64,000 nt of DNA from Allocoprococcus comes (GCF_013300725.1 NZ_JAAIMM010000009.1:1-64000); one strand, 5' to 3'; positions 22,058 to 30,093 are shown, counted from the first letter of the stretch. Numbers and translations are program-made. The notes: generated from the sequence alone by a model not told the origin.

Positions 22058-22253
22058 AATTGAACTTTTTTTCTTTATCCCGACCTTCTGCTACTAATTC
22101 TTTTTTATGGCAGTTCAATTTTGGTTGTGTAGTATGTTCAATTTTTATCAGTTCAATTCTGTATGTTTTAAAAATGCATTTTTATTTCGCATACAGTTCT
22201 GCCAGAAATTTGTTTTTCTGTTTCATTTCAAAAAAGCGGGTAAGTTCAATTTC
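22058..22253. repeat. Short GTTCAATTTT repeats after rsmG
   Basis: The 8-10-mer GTTCAATT(TT) occurs at 22113, 22136, 22151 and 22244 in direct orientation and at 22058-22065 inverted (AATTGAAC). A hairpin CTGTATG/CATACAG lies between. Short A/T-rich words recur by chance, so this is weaker than the array upstream of rsmG. Confidence 0.45.
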
Positions 22254-22265
22254 TTACCCGCTTAA
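22228..22265 (-). terminator. Hairpin terminator read leftward
   Basis: AAGCGGGTAAG and CTTACCCGCTT form an 11-bp perfect stem with an 8-nt loop; on the minus strand it is followed at once by TTTTTT. It would end leftward transcription from the hydrolase gene, although about 350 bp past that gene's stop. On the plus strand it may also halt rsmG transcripts, with AAAA instead of a T-run. Confidence 0.65.
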
Positions 22266-22433
22266 AATCTGATTTTTTATTTTCATTTAGCTTGATCATT
22301 TTTATAAAAAGCCCAATAATCATCCTTTCGTTGTGTTTTTCAGAGAAAGACATTTTACATAGAAATTTTCTAGAGTTGCATGTCGGTTTTCATGGTGCTC
22401 ATGAGCAGAATAAGCACCAGTTCTGTTTGTTAT

Positions 22434-22500
22434 GATACCAGGGTCAAAAGGTCAGAAAGCCGATGCAAGTTTGCTTGCAAGAGGATTTTTGACCCCAACA
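22434..22500 (+). repeat. Dispersed repeat, copy A (internally deleted)
   Basis: Begins GATACCAGGGTCAAAAGGTC and continues through the GCAAG...CTTGC hairpin to TTTTTGACC, then jumps directly to the right-end bases CCCAACA. It equals the left third of copies C and D joined to their right terminus, lacking about 130 bp. Confidence 0.75.
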
Positions 22501-22547
22501 TTTTGTTATTAAATAATCATAAAAGTTGGGCAAGAACCATATATAAC

Positions 22548-22587
22548 CAAATGCGGGATGTACGCTTCGGTGTACATCCCGCATTTG
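22548..22587. repeat. Perfect 16-bp hairpin
   Basis: 22548-22563 is the exact reverse complement of 22572-22587 (stem begins CAAATGCGGGATGTAC), with an 8-nt loop. There is no T-run on either side, so it is not a standard terminator. A GTGTACCT word like those of the rsmG array follows at 22597. It lies 31 bp past the hydrolase stop. Confidence 0.75.
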
Positions 22588-22617
22588 ACTATATTGTGTA
22601 CCTGAAAGTACTTTATA

Positions 22618-23571
22618 TTATTCAGCAGAGAAAAGGATATCCAGCTGTTCTGCAAATTCTTCCGGTTGTTCAATTTGAGGAAGATGTTTCGTATCCTTTA
22701 TACACATGCATTCTATAGCAGGCACATGCTTCTGATATTGTTTAGCAATTTCAATACTGTTTTCATCATATTGTCCAGAGATAATGCAGATACTATTTGT
22801 CGCCTTGCGAATGCAATGATAAATATTTGTCTTTGTATATCCACCTTTGATGCTTGCAAACAAATATTTTGAATGTGCGTTTTCATTATGAGCAGATTCA
22901 TGATATATCTTCGTCATCTGATAATCTACCGCATCTTCGTCGTACAGATACTTATCCACAAATTTTTCATCAATCGCTTCTTTTGAATGAATAATGTTGT
23001 ACAGCAGCGTACCAATAATCGGTATTTCGATAAGGAACTTCAGCGTCTTGGTTCTCTTATTCGGACATTTTGCAAGTTCCGTAAGTGACAGTGGATTCAC
23101 CATACAGATCTTTCCAATCACGTTTTCATCATTTGCACATGCCATAACTGCAATAGCAGCCGATTCTCCTGTAGCCACAACATCTGCCTTTTCGCCAATG
23201 ATATGTTTAATAAAATCCGTCAGCATTTGTACATAAAGGAAATTAGTATAAGTAATATTTGGTTTTTCAGATCGCCCACAGCCTAGCAGATCCACGGTAT
23301 AAACAGTATGCTTTTCTGCAAGAATTGCTGCTACTTTTTTCCATTCTACGCCAGAGCTTTCTGCATCCAGATCATGAAGAAGCAGTAGTGGTTTACCATT
23401 TCCCTGTTTTCTATAATAGATTTTTCCAAATCTCCAGTCATAATAATTTCCTTCAGATAAGTTTAACAAACTGTCTTTTGTTGCCATTTCTATAAGCGTT
23501 TTATTTATCAGATGGATTGTAATCGTACCAAGTGTTGCTAAAATCGCGCAACTTTTCAATTTATTTTTCAT
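22618..23571 (-). CDS. Alpha/beta hydrolase with N-terminal membrane anchor
   Basis: 317 aa. An N-terminal hydrophobic helix (about residues 6-24) is followed by an alpha/beta-hydrolase fold: LLLLHDLDAES (oxyanion-hole region), nucleophile elbow GESAA where most relatives have GxSxG, GQYDEN for the acid, and KHLPQIEQPEEF with the likely catalytic His. Substrate unknown. It faces leftward between rsmG and parA, breaking the usual rsmG-parA run. The start at 23571 has GGGAG 9 nt upstream; a TTG two codons earlier is possible. Confidence 0.8.
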   Translation of the reverse strand: MKNKLKSCAILATLGTITIHLINKTLIEMATKDSLLNLSEGNYYDWRFGKIYYRKQGNGKPLLLLHDLDAESSGVEWKKVAAILAEKHTVYTVDLLGCGRSEKPNITYTNFLYVQMLTDFIKHIIGEKADVVATGESAAIAVMACANDENVIGKICMVNPLSLTELAKCPNKRTKTLKFLIEIPIIGTLLYNIIHSKEAIDEKFVDKYLYDEDAVDYQMTKIYHESAHNENAHSKYLFASIKGGYTKTNIYHCIRKATNSICIISGQYDENSIEIAKQYQKHVPAIECMCIKDTKHLPQIEQPEEFAEQLDILFSAE

Positions 23572-23744
23572 TGTCAATTGCTCCCTTCTCCGAATCTTTT
23601 TTGTTCCGATTCAGCAAGATCATACTCGCAAATAATATCTGTTTTGTCTATTATTCCACCTTGCGGCTTATAGATAAGTATACCATAATCTCCTCACAGT
23701 TTAAAGATTTACATCATGTTATTGTTCCTTGGTTTTCGACAAAA

Positions 23745-23760
23745 TGTTTCACGTGAAACA
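23745..23760. promoter_or_regulatory. parS: parS site 1
   Basis: TGTTTCACGTGAAACA, identical to the bacterial chromosomal parS palindrome that nucleates ParB. 465 bp before parA. Confidence 0.95.
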
Positions 23761-23822
23761 TTTCGTCTCCTCTTTTCAGTTGCTCATAGCCAAATATATT
23801 TTCTTTTATCCATAATATGAGG

Positions 23823-24024
23823 TTGGTGTCAAAAGGTATTTTGACCCCTTTGATACCAGATTGCTACATGCTTGCACTCTCGCAATTCCCAAAAAAATTC
23901 GTAATCCGCTCATTTTTCTTTTAAAAAATAGCTACTTACTCATGTTTTTGACTGATCAAGAGGTCAAAAATCCTCTTGCAAGCAAGCTTGCATCGGCTTT
24001 CTGACCTGTTAACCTTGGTATCAT
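23823..24024 (-). repeat. Dispersed repeat, copy B (reverse orientation)
   Basis: Reverse complement of the family seen at 26486 and 28978, about 200 bp. Its left-end sequence is more diverged (GGTATCA then GGTTAACAGG), while the right end keeps GTCAAAAGGTATTTTGACC. It lies between parS sites 1 and 2. The CATTTTTC/GAAAAATG hairpin is partly altered here. Confidence 0.85.
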
Positions 24025-24064
24025 AATATTTTCATACATTTTTTACATTTCACTTTATGTAGAA

Positions 24065-24080
24065 TGTTTCACGTGAAACA
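24065..24080. promoter_or_regulatory. parS: parS site 2
   Basis: Second perfect TGTTTCACGTGAAACA, 145 bp before the parA start. Confidence 0.95.
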
Positions 24081-24111
24081 TTCCCTTATTTATAAAAAAT
24101 GCCGAAATAAA

Positions 24112-24127
24112 TGTTTCACGTGAAACA
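24112..24127. promoter_or_regulatory. parS: parS site 3
   Basis: Third perfect TGTTTCACGTGAAACA, 47 bp from site 2 and 98 bp before parA. Such a cluster near oriC marks the loading zone for ParB and condensin. Confidence 0.95.
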
Positions 24128-24224
24128 TTTAGTAGATTTAGATAAAGTTTAGTGCTACAATTATACCTAGATGTAAATAAGACTTCATATATATTTGCAC
24201 ACTATTAGAAAGGAGGTAATTACA

Positions 24225-24992
24225 ATGGGACGAATAATTGCCGTTGCCAACCAAAAGGGTGGTGTTGGAAAAACTACAACAGCGATCAATTTATCCTCGT
24301 GTTTAGCGGCGAAAGGGCAGAAAGTTCTCTCAATCGACATGGACCCACAGGGAAATATGTCCAGTGGTCTTGGTATAGATAAGGATAATGTTGACTATAC
24401 TGTATATGATCTTTTAATCGGCGAAGCCACTATAGATCAGGTGTTACAGAAAGAAGCGATTGAAAATCTCGACGTAATTCCCGCAAACATTGATCTGTCT
24501 GGCGCCGAAATAGAGTTGCTCGATACCGAGAACAAAGAATACATTTTAAGAGATGAGGTGCTTAAGATAAGAAGTAATTACGATTACGTCATTATCGACT
24601 GCCCACCTTCACTTAGTATGCTGACAATCAATTCAATGACTACAGCAGATACAGTATTGGTTCCAATACAATGTGAATACTATGCACTCGAAGGATTGAG
24701 CCAGCTGATTAAAACAATCGAGCTTGTAAAAGAAAGATTGAATGAAAACCTTGAAATGGAAGGTGTTGTATTTACCATGTATGATGCCAGAACCAATCTT
24801 TCTCTGCAAGTTGTTGAAAATGTAAAAGATAATCTTGATCAGACAATTTACAAAACTATCATTCCACGTAATATACGACTTGCAGAGGCCCCAAGTCATG
24901 GTTTACCAATCAACTTATATGATCCTCGTTCAACAGGAGCAGAAAGTTATATGTTATTAGCAGATGAAGTAATTCATAAAGGAGAAGAGTAA
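24225..24992 (+). CDS. parA: Chromosome partitioning ATPase ParA/Soj
   Basis: 255 aa Walker-type ATPase with the deviant Walker A KGGVGKTT (10-17) and DxDPQGN. Works with ParB to place replicated origins, and in Bacillus also modulates DnaA. AAAGGAGG lies 8 nt before ATG 24225; the frame extends 10 codons further upstream without a ribosome site. Directly followed by parB (2 bp). Confidence 0.95.
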   Translation: MGRIIAVANQKGGVGKTTTAINLSSCLAAKGQKVLSIDMDPQGNMSSGLGIDKDNVDYTVYDLLIGEATIDQVLQKEAIENLDVIPANIDLSGAEIELLDTENKEYILRDEVLKIRSNYDYVIIDCPPSLSMLTINSMTTADTVLVPIQCEYYALEGLSQLIKTIELVKERLNENLEMEGVVFTMYDARTNLSLQVVENVKDNLDQTIYKTIIPRNIRLAEAPSHGLPINLYDPRSTGAESYMLLADEVIHKGEE

Positions 24993-24994
24993 GC

Positions 24995-25891
24995 ATGACA
25001 GCAAAACGAGGCGGACTTGGAAAAGGTCTGGATAGTTTAATCAAAGAAAACAAAACCGCAAAACATACTGCACCGGTTAAAAAAGAAGTAGTGAATGCCG
25101 GACCAATCATGATGAAGATCAATGATGTGGAGCCAAACCGTGACCAGCCGAGAAAACATTTTGAGGAAGATGCTCTCTTGGAACTTGCCGATTCAATAAA
25201 ACAGTTTGGAATCCTGCAGCCACTGATTGTTCAGAAACGGAACGATTACTACGAGATCATCGCCGGCGAGCGTCGTTGGCGTGCGGCAAAGCAGGCCGGT
25301 ATCAAAGAGGTTCCTGTCATCATTAAAGAATACACAGATCAGGAAATCGTTGAGATTTCTCTTATTGAAAATATTCAGCGTGAAAATCTGAATCCAATCG
25401 AAGAAGCGCAGGCATACAAACGCCTGCTAAATGAATTCAGTCTGAAACAGGACGAGGTAGCCGAGCGAGTTTCAAAGAGCAGAACTGCTGTTACAAACTC
25501 CATGCGTCTTCTAAAGCTGGACGAGAGAGTACAGCAGATGATCATCGATGACATGATTTCAACCGGACATGCACGTGCTCTTCTTGCAATCGAGGATAAA
25601 GAGCAGCAGTACATTCTTGCCAATAAAGTATTTGATGAGAAGCTCAGTGTCCGGGATACTGAAAAACTTGTCAAAGAACTAAAGAAACCCAAAAAAGAAA
25701 AAGAAAAGCCTGTTATCCAGAATGCATTTGTATATGAAGATCTGGAGGAACGTATAAAGTCAATCATCGGTTCCAAAGTCCATGTCAATCATAAAGCAAA
25801 CGGAAAAGGCAGAATTGAAATTGAATATTATTCGGACAACGATCTGGAACGTATATTTGAATTGTTAATGTCAATACAGGAAGGAAAATAA
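24995..25891 (+). CDS. parB: Chromosome partitioning protein ParB/Spo0J
   Basis: 298 aa. CTP-binding ParB_N domain with GERRWRA (about 88-94) and ENIQRENLNPIEEA, HTH region (QDEVAERVSKSRTAVTNSMR), C-terminal dimerization part. Binds the parS sites just upstream of parA. Confidence 0.95.
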   Translation: MTAKRGGLGKGLDSLIKENKTAKHTAPVKKEVVNAGPIMMKINDVEPNRDQPRKHFEEDALLELADSIKQFGILQPLIVQKRNDYYEIIAGERRWRAAKQAGIKEVPVIIKEYTDQEIVEISLIENIQRENLNPIEEAQAYKRLLNEFSLKQDEVAERVSKSRTAVTNSMRLLKLDERVQQMIIDDMISTGHARALLAIEDKEQQYILANKVFDEKLSVRDTEKLVKELKKPKKEKEKPVIQNAFVYEDLEERIKSIIGSKVHVNHKANGKGRIEIEYYSDNDLERIFELLMSIQEGK

Positions 25892-25894
25892 TAT

Positions 25895-26437
25895 ATGGAA
25901 AGTAAAATTCTAAAGTCACTTGGAATTGATCCGGCGTATATATTTCTTTTTCTTATCATGCTGATCATATTGATGTTTCTTCTTTATATTAATGTCAATA
26001 TGAAATACAACCGTCTGAAATCGAGCTATAACGTATTCATGCGTGGACAGGACGGCAAAACGCTTGAAGAAAGCTTCATCGCAAGATTCAATGAGCTCGA
26101 TGAGCTTTCCAATATTGCCCACGAGAATAAAGCGGATATCCGCATATTGTATCGTGCGTTGCGAAGCAGCTATCAGAAAGTCGGTATTGTAAAATACGAT
26201 GCTTTCGGTGAAATGGGTGGAAAACTCAGCTTTGCCCTCACAATGCTTGACAATGACAACAATGGATGGATCCTCAATTCCATGCACAGCCGAGATGGCT
26301 GTTACACTTATATAAAAGAAATTGTGCGTGGTGAAAGTTACATTGAACTCTCTGAAGAAGAGGCCGAATCACTAGATCAGGCCGTTTACCAGGAAATGTA
26401 TGATCCGGATGTACAGGATGCGATCAAACCACAGTAA
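25895..26437 (+). CDS. DUF4446 membrane protein
   Basis: 180 aa. One TM helix near residues 14-34, a short coiled part, and a conserved soluble domain (FGEMGGKLSFALTMLDNDNNGW) that defines DUF4446. It begins 3 bp after parB and is commonly found next to parAB in Clostridia, which suggests a role tied to the membrane and segregation or sporulation; function unknown. Confidence 0.85.
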   Translation: MESKILKSLGIDPAYIFLFLIMLIILMFLLYINVNMKYNRLKSSYNVFMRGQDGKTLEESFIARFNELDELSNIAHENKADIRILYRALRSSYQKVGIVKYDAFGEMGGKLSFALTMLDNDNNGWILNSMHSRDGCYTYIKEIVRGESYIELSEEEAESLDQAVYQEMYDPDVQDAIKPQ

Positions 26438-26485
26438 TTTTGCCTGAATCCCTTGATAATCCTCAGGCAATAGAATAAGATGATG

Positions 26486-26682
26486 TTACCAGGGTCAAAA
26501 GGTCTGAAAGCTGATGCAAGCTTGCTTGCAAGAGGATTTTTGACCTCTTGACCCGCCAAAAGCATGAGTAAGCAGCCATTTTTCAAAGAAAAATGAGCGG
26601 ATTACGAATGTTTTTGAGGATTGCGAGAGTGCAAAGCACGTAGCAATCTGGTATCAAAGGGTCAAAATACCTTTTGGCACTT
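26486..26682 (+). repeat. Dispersed repeat, copy C
   Basis: Same family as copy D, about 197 bp, filling the gap between DUF4446 and serS. It keeps all four hairpins: GGTCAAAA/TTTTTGACC with inner GCAAG/CTTGC, CATTTTTC/GAAAAATG, GTGC/GCAC inside a GATTGC-GCAATC stem, and the end hairpin GGTCAAAA-tacc-TTTTGGC. First bases are TTACCA rather than ATACCA. Confidence 0.88.
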
Positions 26683-26729
26683 ACATCATAAAATATAAAA
26701 AAATAAAGGAATAAGACAGGAGAACAATT

Positions 26730-28010
26730 ATGTTAGATATTAAATTTTTAAGACAGAACCCGGATGTTGTAAAAGAAAACATCAAGAAAAAATTCCAGGA
26801 TGAAAAGCTTCCACTTGTAGACGAAGTAATCGAGCTTGACAAGAGAAACCGTGAAATCAAAGGTGAAGTAGAAGCACTTCGCGCTGAGAAAAATAAAGTT
26901 TCCAAAGAAATCGGTGCATGCATGGCTCATGGCGAAAAAGAGAAAGCAGAAGAGCTTAAGAAAAAAGTTCAGGAAAACGCTACCCGTATGGAAGAACTTT
27001 CTGCTGAAGAAAAAGAAGTAGAAGCAAAAATCAAAAAAGATATGATGGTTATCCCGAATATCATCGATCCATCTGTACCGATTGGTAAAGACGACAGCCA
27101 GAATGTTGAAATTGAAAAATTCGGTGAACCGGTTGTTCCGGACTTTGAGATCCCATACCATACAGAAATTATGGAAAAATTCAACGGAATCGATCTTGAA
27201 AGTGCAGGAAAGGTTGCCGGAAATGGTTTCTATTATCTGATGGGAGATATTGCACGTCTTCACTCAGCAGTTATCTCTTATGCACGTGACTTTATGATCG
27301 ATCGTGGATTCACATACTGTATCCCACCTTTCATGATCAGAAGCAATGTTGTTACAGGCGTTATGAGCTTTGCCGAAATGGATTCTATGATGTATAAAAT
27401 CGAAGGCGAAGACTTATATCTGATCGGAACAAGTGAGCATTCTATGATCGGTAAATTCATCGATACCATGCTTGATGAAACTGAACTTCCAAAGACACTG
27501 ACTTCTTATTCTCCATGCTTCCGTAAAGAAAAAGGAGCTCATGGAATCGAAGAACGTGGTGTATACAGAATCCATCAGTTTGAAAAGCAGGAAATGATCG
27601 TTGTATGCAAACCGGAAGAAAGCAAAGAATGGTATGATAAGTTATGGAAAAACACTGTTGATCTGTTCCGTTCTCTTGATATCCCGGTTCGTACACTGGA
27701 ATGCTGTTCAGGTGACCTTGCCGACCTTAAAGTAAAATCTTGTGACGTAGAGGCATGGTCTCCAAGACAGAAGAAATACTTTGAAGTAGGAAGCTGCTCT
27801 AACCTTGGTGATGCACAGGCAAGACGTCTTGGCATCCGTGTAAAAGGAAGCGACGGAAACAAATACTTCGCACACACACTGAACAACACAGTGGTAGCTC
27901 CTCCGAGAATGCTGATCGCATTTCTCGAGAACAATCTTCAGGCAGACGGTTCTGTCCGCATTCCTGAAGTACTTCGTCCATACATGGGCGGTAAGTCTGA
28001 AATCAGATAG
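26730..28010 (+). CDS. serS: Seryl-tRNA synthetase
   Basis: 426 aa class II synthetase. N-terminal long coiled-coil arm for tRNA-Ser (about 30-105), TSEHSMIGKF for serine binding (TxE loop), motif 2 FRKEKGAHG, and motif 3 region. In motif 3 the usual TLNGSGLAxGR is replaced by TLNNTVVAPPR, keeping the arginine. No T-box leader is seen upstream; the space is filled by repeat copy C. Confidence 0.94.
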   Translation: MLDIKFLRQNPDVVKENIKKKFQDEKLPLVDEVIELDKRNREIKGEVEALRAEKNKVSKEIGACMAHGEKEKAEELKKKVQENATRMEELSAEEKEVEAKIKKDMMVIPNIIDPSVPIGKDDSQNVEIEKFGEPVVPDFEIPYHTEIMEKFNGIDLESAGKVAGNGFYYLMGDIARLHSAVISYARDFMIDRGFTYCIPPFMIRSNVVTGVMSFAEMDSMMYKIEGEDLYLIGTSEHSMIGKFIDTMLDETELPKTLTSYSPCFRKEKGAHGIEERGVYRIHQFEKQEMIVVCKPEESKEWYDKLWKNTVDLFRSLDIPVRTLECCSGDLADLKVKSCDVEAWSPRQKKYFEVGSCSNLGDAQARRLGIRVKGSDGNKYFAHTLNNTVVAPPRMLIAFLENNLQADGSVRIPEVLRPYMGGKSEIR

Positions 28011-28025
28011 AAAACGAGGTAAATT

Positions 28026-28904
28026 TTGCATAAATATTTAAACGCTATCGGATTCCACGATATCGCATCTGAACGCGAATGGTATCAGATTCTTCTTGAA
28101 TCCGAAAAGAAATTTTCCGGATATGACCGTATTGCCCTGGACGAACACACAGATCTCTGTGAGCTTCGCAGGGAATACGGCAACGGAATTGGCATTTCTT
28201 CCTGCGGCTTTATCGATGAAAATGATGAAGAGTTCCGCAGAGAATGCTATTTCCCATATTTTTCAGGCAGTGGAGTCAGCTCTTATGCTGATATTGCAGT
28301 AGAGCAGAAAGCATCCTCACCGATCTATGTTGGTGTCTGCGAGGATGTAAAGCTCGGCTGCAGTATCATTTTCCATATCCAGAACGGAATGGAGTACATA
28401 AAAGAAGCCACTCTCGGCGGTCTGAACAAAAGTTCAATCTCTGTAACATTTTCCGGGCTTGCCTTAAGTGGGAAAATTTTGCTTCCGGTCACAAAGGATG
28501 AAGGCGCTGTGGACAAGAGAGCGGAAGATCTCCGCAACCGGATGATGCTTATGAGTGCAGCAAAGGAAGGAAATCCCGATGCCATTGAAAGCCTTACACT
28601 TGACGACATCGACACCTATGCTGCAGTATCAAAAAGGATCCGTGGGGAAGATATTTACAGTATTGTCGATACGCATTTTATGCCATCTGGTCTTGAATGT
28701 GACCAGTATGCGATCCTTGGTGAGATTCTGAATATCGATACCATCGAAAATCTTCTTACCGGGAAAGAACTTTATGTTCTTACAGTTGAAACCAATGAGC
28801 TTCAATTTGATGTATGCGTACCGGTTGAAAAGGTGATTGGCGAACCGGCAGTTGGAAGACGGCTAAAGGCACAGATCTGGCTGCAGGGGCATATTAATTT
28901 TTAG
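28026..28904 (+). CDS. DUF3881 family protein
   Basis: 292 aa soluble protein of a family (DUF3881) known from Lachnospiraceae and relatives, function unknown. It begins with TTG (MHKYLNAIGF after initiation) 6-8 nt after GAGGT and 15 bp after serS, so likely cotranscribed. No catalytic motif is recognisable; the middle part is rich in beta strands by pattern. Confidence 0.78.
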   Translation: MHKYLNAIGFHDIASEREWYQILLESEKKFSGYDRIALDEHTDLCELRREYGNGIGISSCGFIDENDEEFRRECYFPYFSGSGVSSYADIAVEQKASSPIYVGVCEDVKLGCSIIFHIQNGMEYIKEATLGGLNKSSISVTFSGLALSGKILLPVTKDEGAVDKRAEDLRNRMMLMSAAKEGNPDAIESLTLDDIDTYAAVSKRIRGEDIYSIVDTHFMPSGLECDQYAILGEILNIDTIENLLTGKELYVLTVETNELQFDVCVPVEKVIGEPAVGRRLKAQIWLQGHINF

Positions 28905-28925
28905 GAAAGAATTTTGACTTATATA

Positions 28926-28973
28926 AAAAGCATGACCAAATTTCTTTTGATTGAAAAATGGTCGTGCTTTTTG
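28926..28973 (+). terminator. serS-DUF3881 terminator
   Basis: AAAAAGCATGACCA pairs with TGGTCGTGCTTTTT (one G-T pair), loop about 20 nt, ending in a T-run. Repeat copy D starts 5 bp later. Confidence 0.85.
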
Positions 28974-28977
28974 TATA

Positions 28978-29179
28978 TGATACCAGGGTCAAAAGGTCAG
29001 AAAGCCGATGCAAGCTTGCTTGCAAGAGGATTTTTGACCTCTTGACCTGCCAAAACATGAGTAAGTAGCCATTTTTCAAAGAAAAATGAGCGGATTACGA
29101 TTGTTTTTGAGGATTGCGAGAGTGCAAAGCACGTAGCAATCTGGTATCAAAGGGGTCAAAATACCTTTTGGCCCCAACA
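28978..29179 (+). repeat. Dispersed repeat, copy D
   Basis: About 200 bp, the most complete copy. Ends carry an imperfect inverted repeat GGGTCAAAAGGT / ACCTTTTGGCCC. Inside, in order: left hairpin (GGTCAAAA...TTTTGACC) holding GCAAG-cttg-CTTGC, hairpin CATTTTTC-aaa-GAAAAATG, stem GATTGC...GCAATC holding GTGC-aaa-GCAC, and right hairpin GGTCAAAA-tacc-TTTTGGCC. No coding frame is conserved among copies. Confidence 0.9.
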
Positions 29180-29295
29180 TCTGTATATGCGTTTCAGGAC
29201 ATTCGGCTTTACATAAAAAAGTCCTGTAAAAGCTATTTCACATACCAAATCCCGCTCTGTTACCTCACACCATGATCATCCTCTTAGAAAAGCAT

Positions 29296-29324
29296 TTGAC
29301 ATTTTCATGTTCAAAAGGTATGAT
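29296..29324 (+). promoter_or_regulatory. Promoter upstream of the decayed tRNA
   Basis: TTGACA (29296-29301), 17-bp spacer, TATGAT (29319-29324). It points at the tRNA-like remnant, with the hairpin AACAAGC...GCTTGTT (29355-29379) in between, whose loop contains CTCCTAA. Confidence 0.7.
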
Positions 29325-29414
29325 ATATGTATATGTTCTATTAGTTAAATGAGTATAACAAGCATCTCCTAAGCGCTTGTTGGGACGAAGATTTTTTGCT
29401 AACTGAATATGATG

Positions 29415-29475
29415 TGTCTCAGTACCTCAGTAGGATAGAGGGTTCGCCTCCTAAGAGAAAGCCGAGGCATTCCAC
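29415..29475 (+). pseudogene. Decayed tRNA-Arg(CCT)-like sequence
   Basis: A D-arm CCTC-AGTAGGATA-GAGG (29425-29441) and an anticodon arm with loop CTCCTAA (29448-29454, anticodon CCT) are in the right order and spacing for a tRNA, and match the intact tRNA-Arg 270 bp downstream. The anticodon stem has a G-A mismatch, and no T-arm or 3' acceptor strand can be found. It looks like the 5' part of an old tRNA-Arg copy, perhaps left by an earlier integration event. Confidence 0.5.
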
Positions 29476-29598
29476 AAGGGGAAAAAATGAAAAACAACTT
29501 TCAGTTCGAATCTATTCTGAAAAATGCCAAAGGTGACAACAAAGCATTCCCCAATTTGGGGAACGTTCTAATGTTACCGAATCGAAAAAATCTGTAGA

Positions 29599-29626
29599 TT
29601 GACAACTCGAAAAAAGAGTTGATAAT
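29599..29626 (+). promoter_or_regulatory. tRNA-Arg promoter
   Basis: TTGACA (29599-29604), 16-bp spacer, GATAAT (29621-29626). The spacer is a small inverted repeat, CAACTC/GAGTTG. The leader of about 55 nt contains GGG...CCC and AAACCC/GGGTTT pairings. Confidence 0.65.
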
Positions 29627-29688
29627 CTTATATATGGCCGAAGGGAAAAATCCCAGAAACCCAGTAAAATCAAGGGTTTGCGGCATGT

Positions 29689-29762
29689 GTCGTCATAGCT
29701 CAGCTGGATAGAGCACTCGCCTCCTAAGCGAGGGGTCGGAGGTTCAAATCCTCTTGGCGACG
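29689..29762 (+). tRNA. tRNA-Arg(CCT)
   Basis: 74 nt with acceptor stem GTCGTCA/TGGCGAC, D-arm, anticodon stem CTCGC/GCGAG with loop CTCCTAA (anticodon CCT, reading AGG) and T-arm GGAGGTTCAAATCCTCT. Its 3' end is the boundary between housekeeping genes and the mobile element, so it is the probable attachment site. Confidence 0.95.
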
Positions 29763-29769
29763 GGCTTCA

Positions 29770-29814
29770 AAGCGTTCGAAAATGTTAGCTGGATTAGCTG
29801 ACAGCGAACGCTTT
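29770..29814 (+). terminator. tRNA-Arg terminator
   Basis: AAGCGTTCG pairs with CGAACGCTT across a loop of about 26 nt that carries two TTAGCTG words; TTTGTTATTTT follows. Confidence 0.7.
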
Positions 29815-30090
29815 TGTTATTTTCTAATCACGTTCGTGACACAAAATTCCATTCAAAATGATCAATTTCCAGCTAACGCAATCCGATTTTTGTTAGCTGA
29901 CAGCTAATCAAAATTACCGGTTTGCAAACATGGGTTTTAAGAAGTCCAGCTAACATTTGGGTTCCGCTCCGTTGTCACCCCTTATTCGGGGATGTAAATC
30001 AGAGAAAAGGCGGGAAAAGAAACAATCTTTCCAAAACCTGCAAACATGAATTAGCTGAAACAGTATTCAATTCTATTAGCTGTAGCTAAT
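29784..30090. repeat. TTAGCTG repeat array at the element's left end
   Basis: The 7-mer TTAGCTG or its complement CAGCTAA occurs at least eight times: near 29785, 29794, 29870, the palindrome TTAGCTGACAGCTAA at 29893-29907, 29947, 30051, and ATTAGCTGTAGCTAAT at 30075-30090. The gap of 420 bp has no convincing gene. The number, mixed orientation and position before parB suggest a centromere for the element's Par proteins or an operator set. Confidence 0.85.
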
Positions 30091-30093
30091 GGT

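Noticed and set aside
26438-26729. T-box riboswitch before serS
   Set aside because: The space is filled by the dispersed repeat; no T-box TGGN-type sequence with specifier arm was seen.
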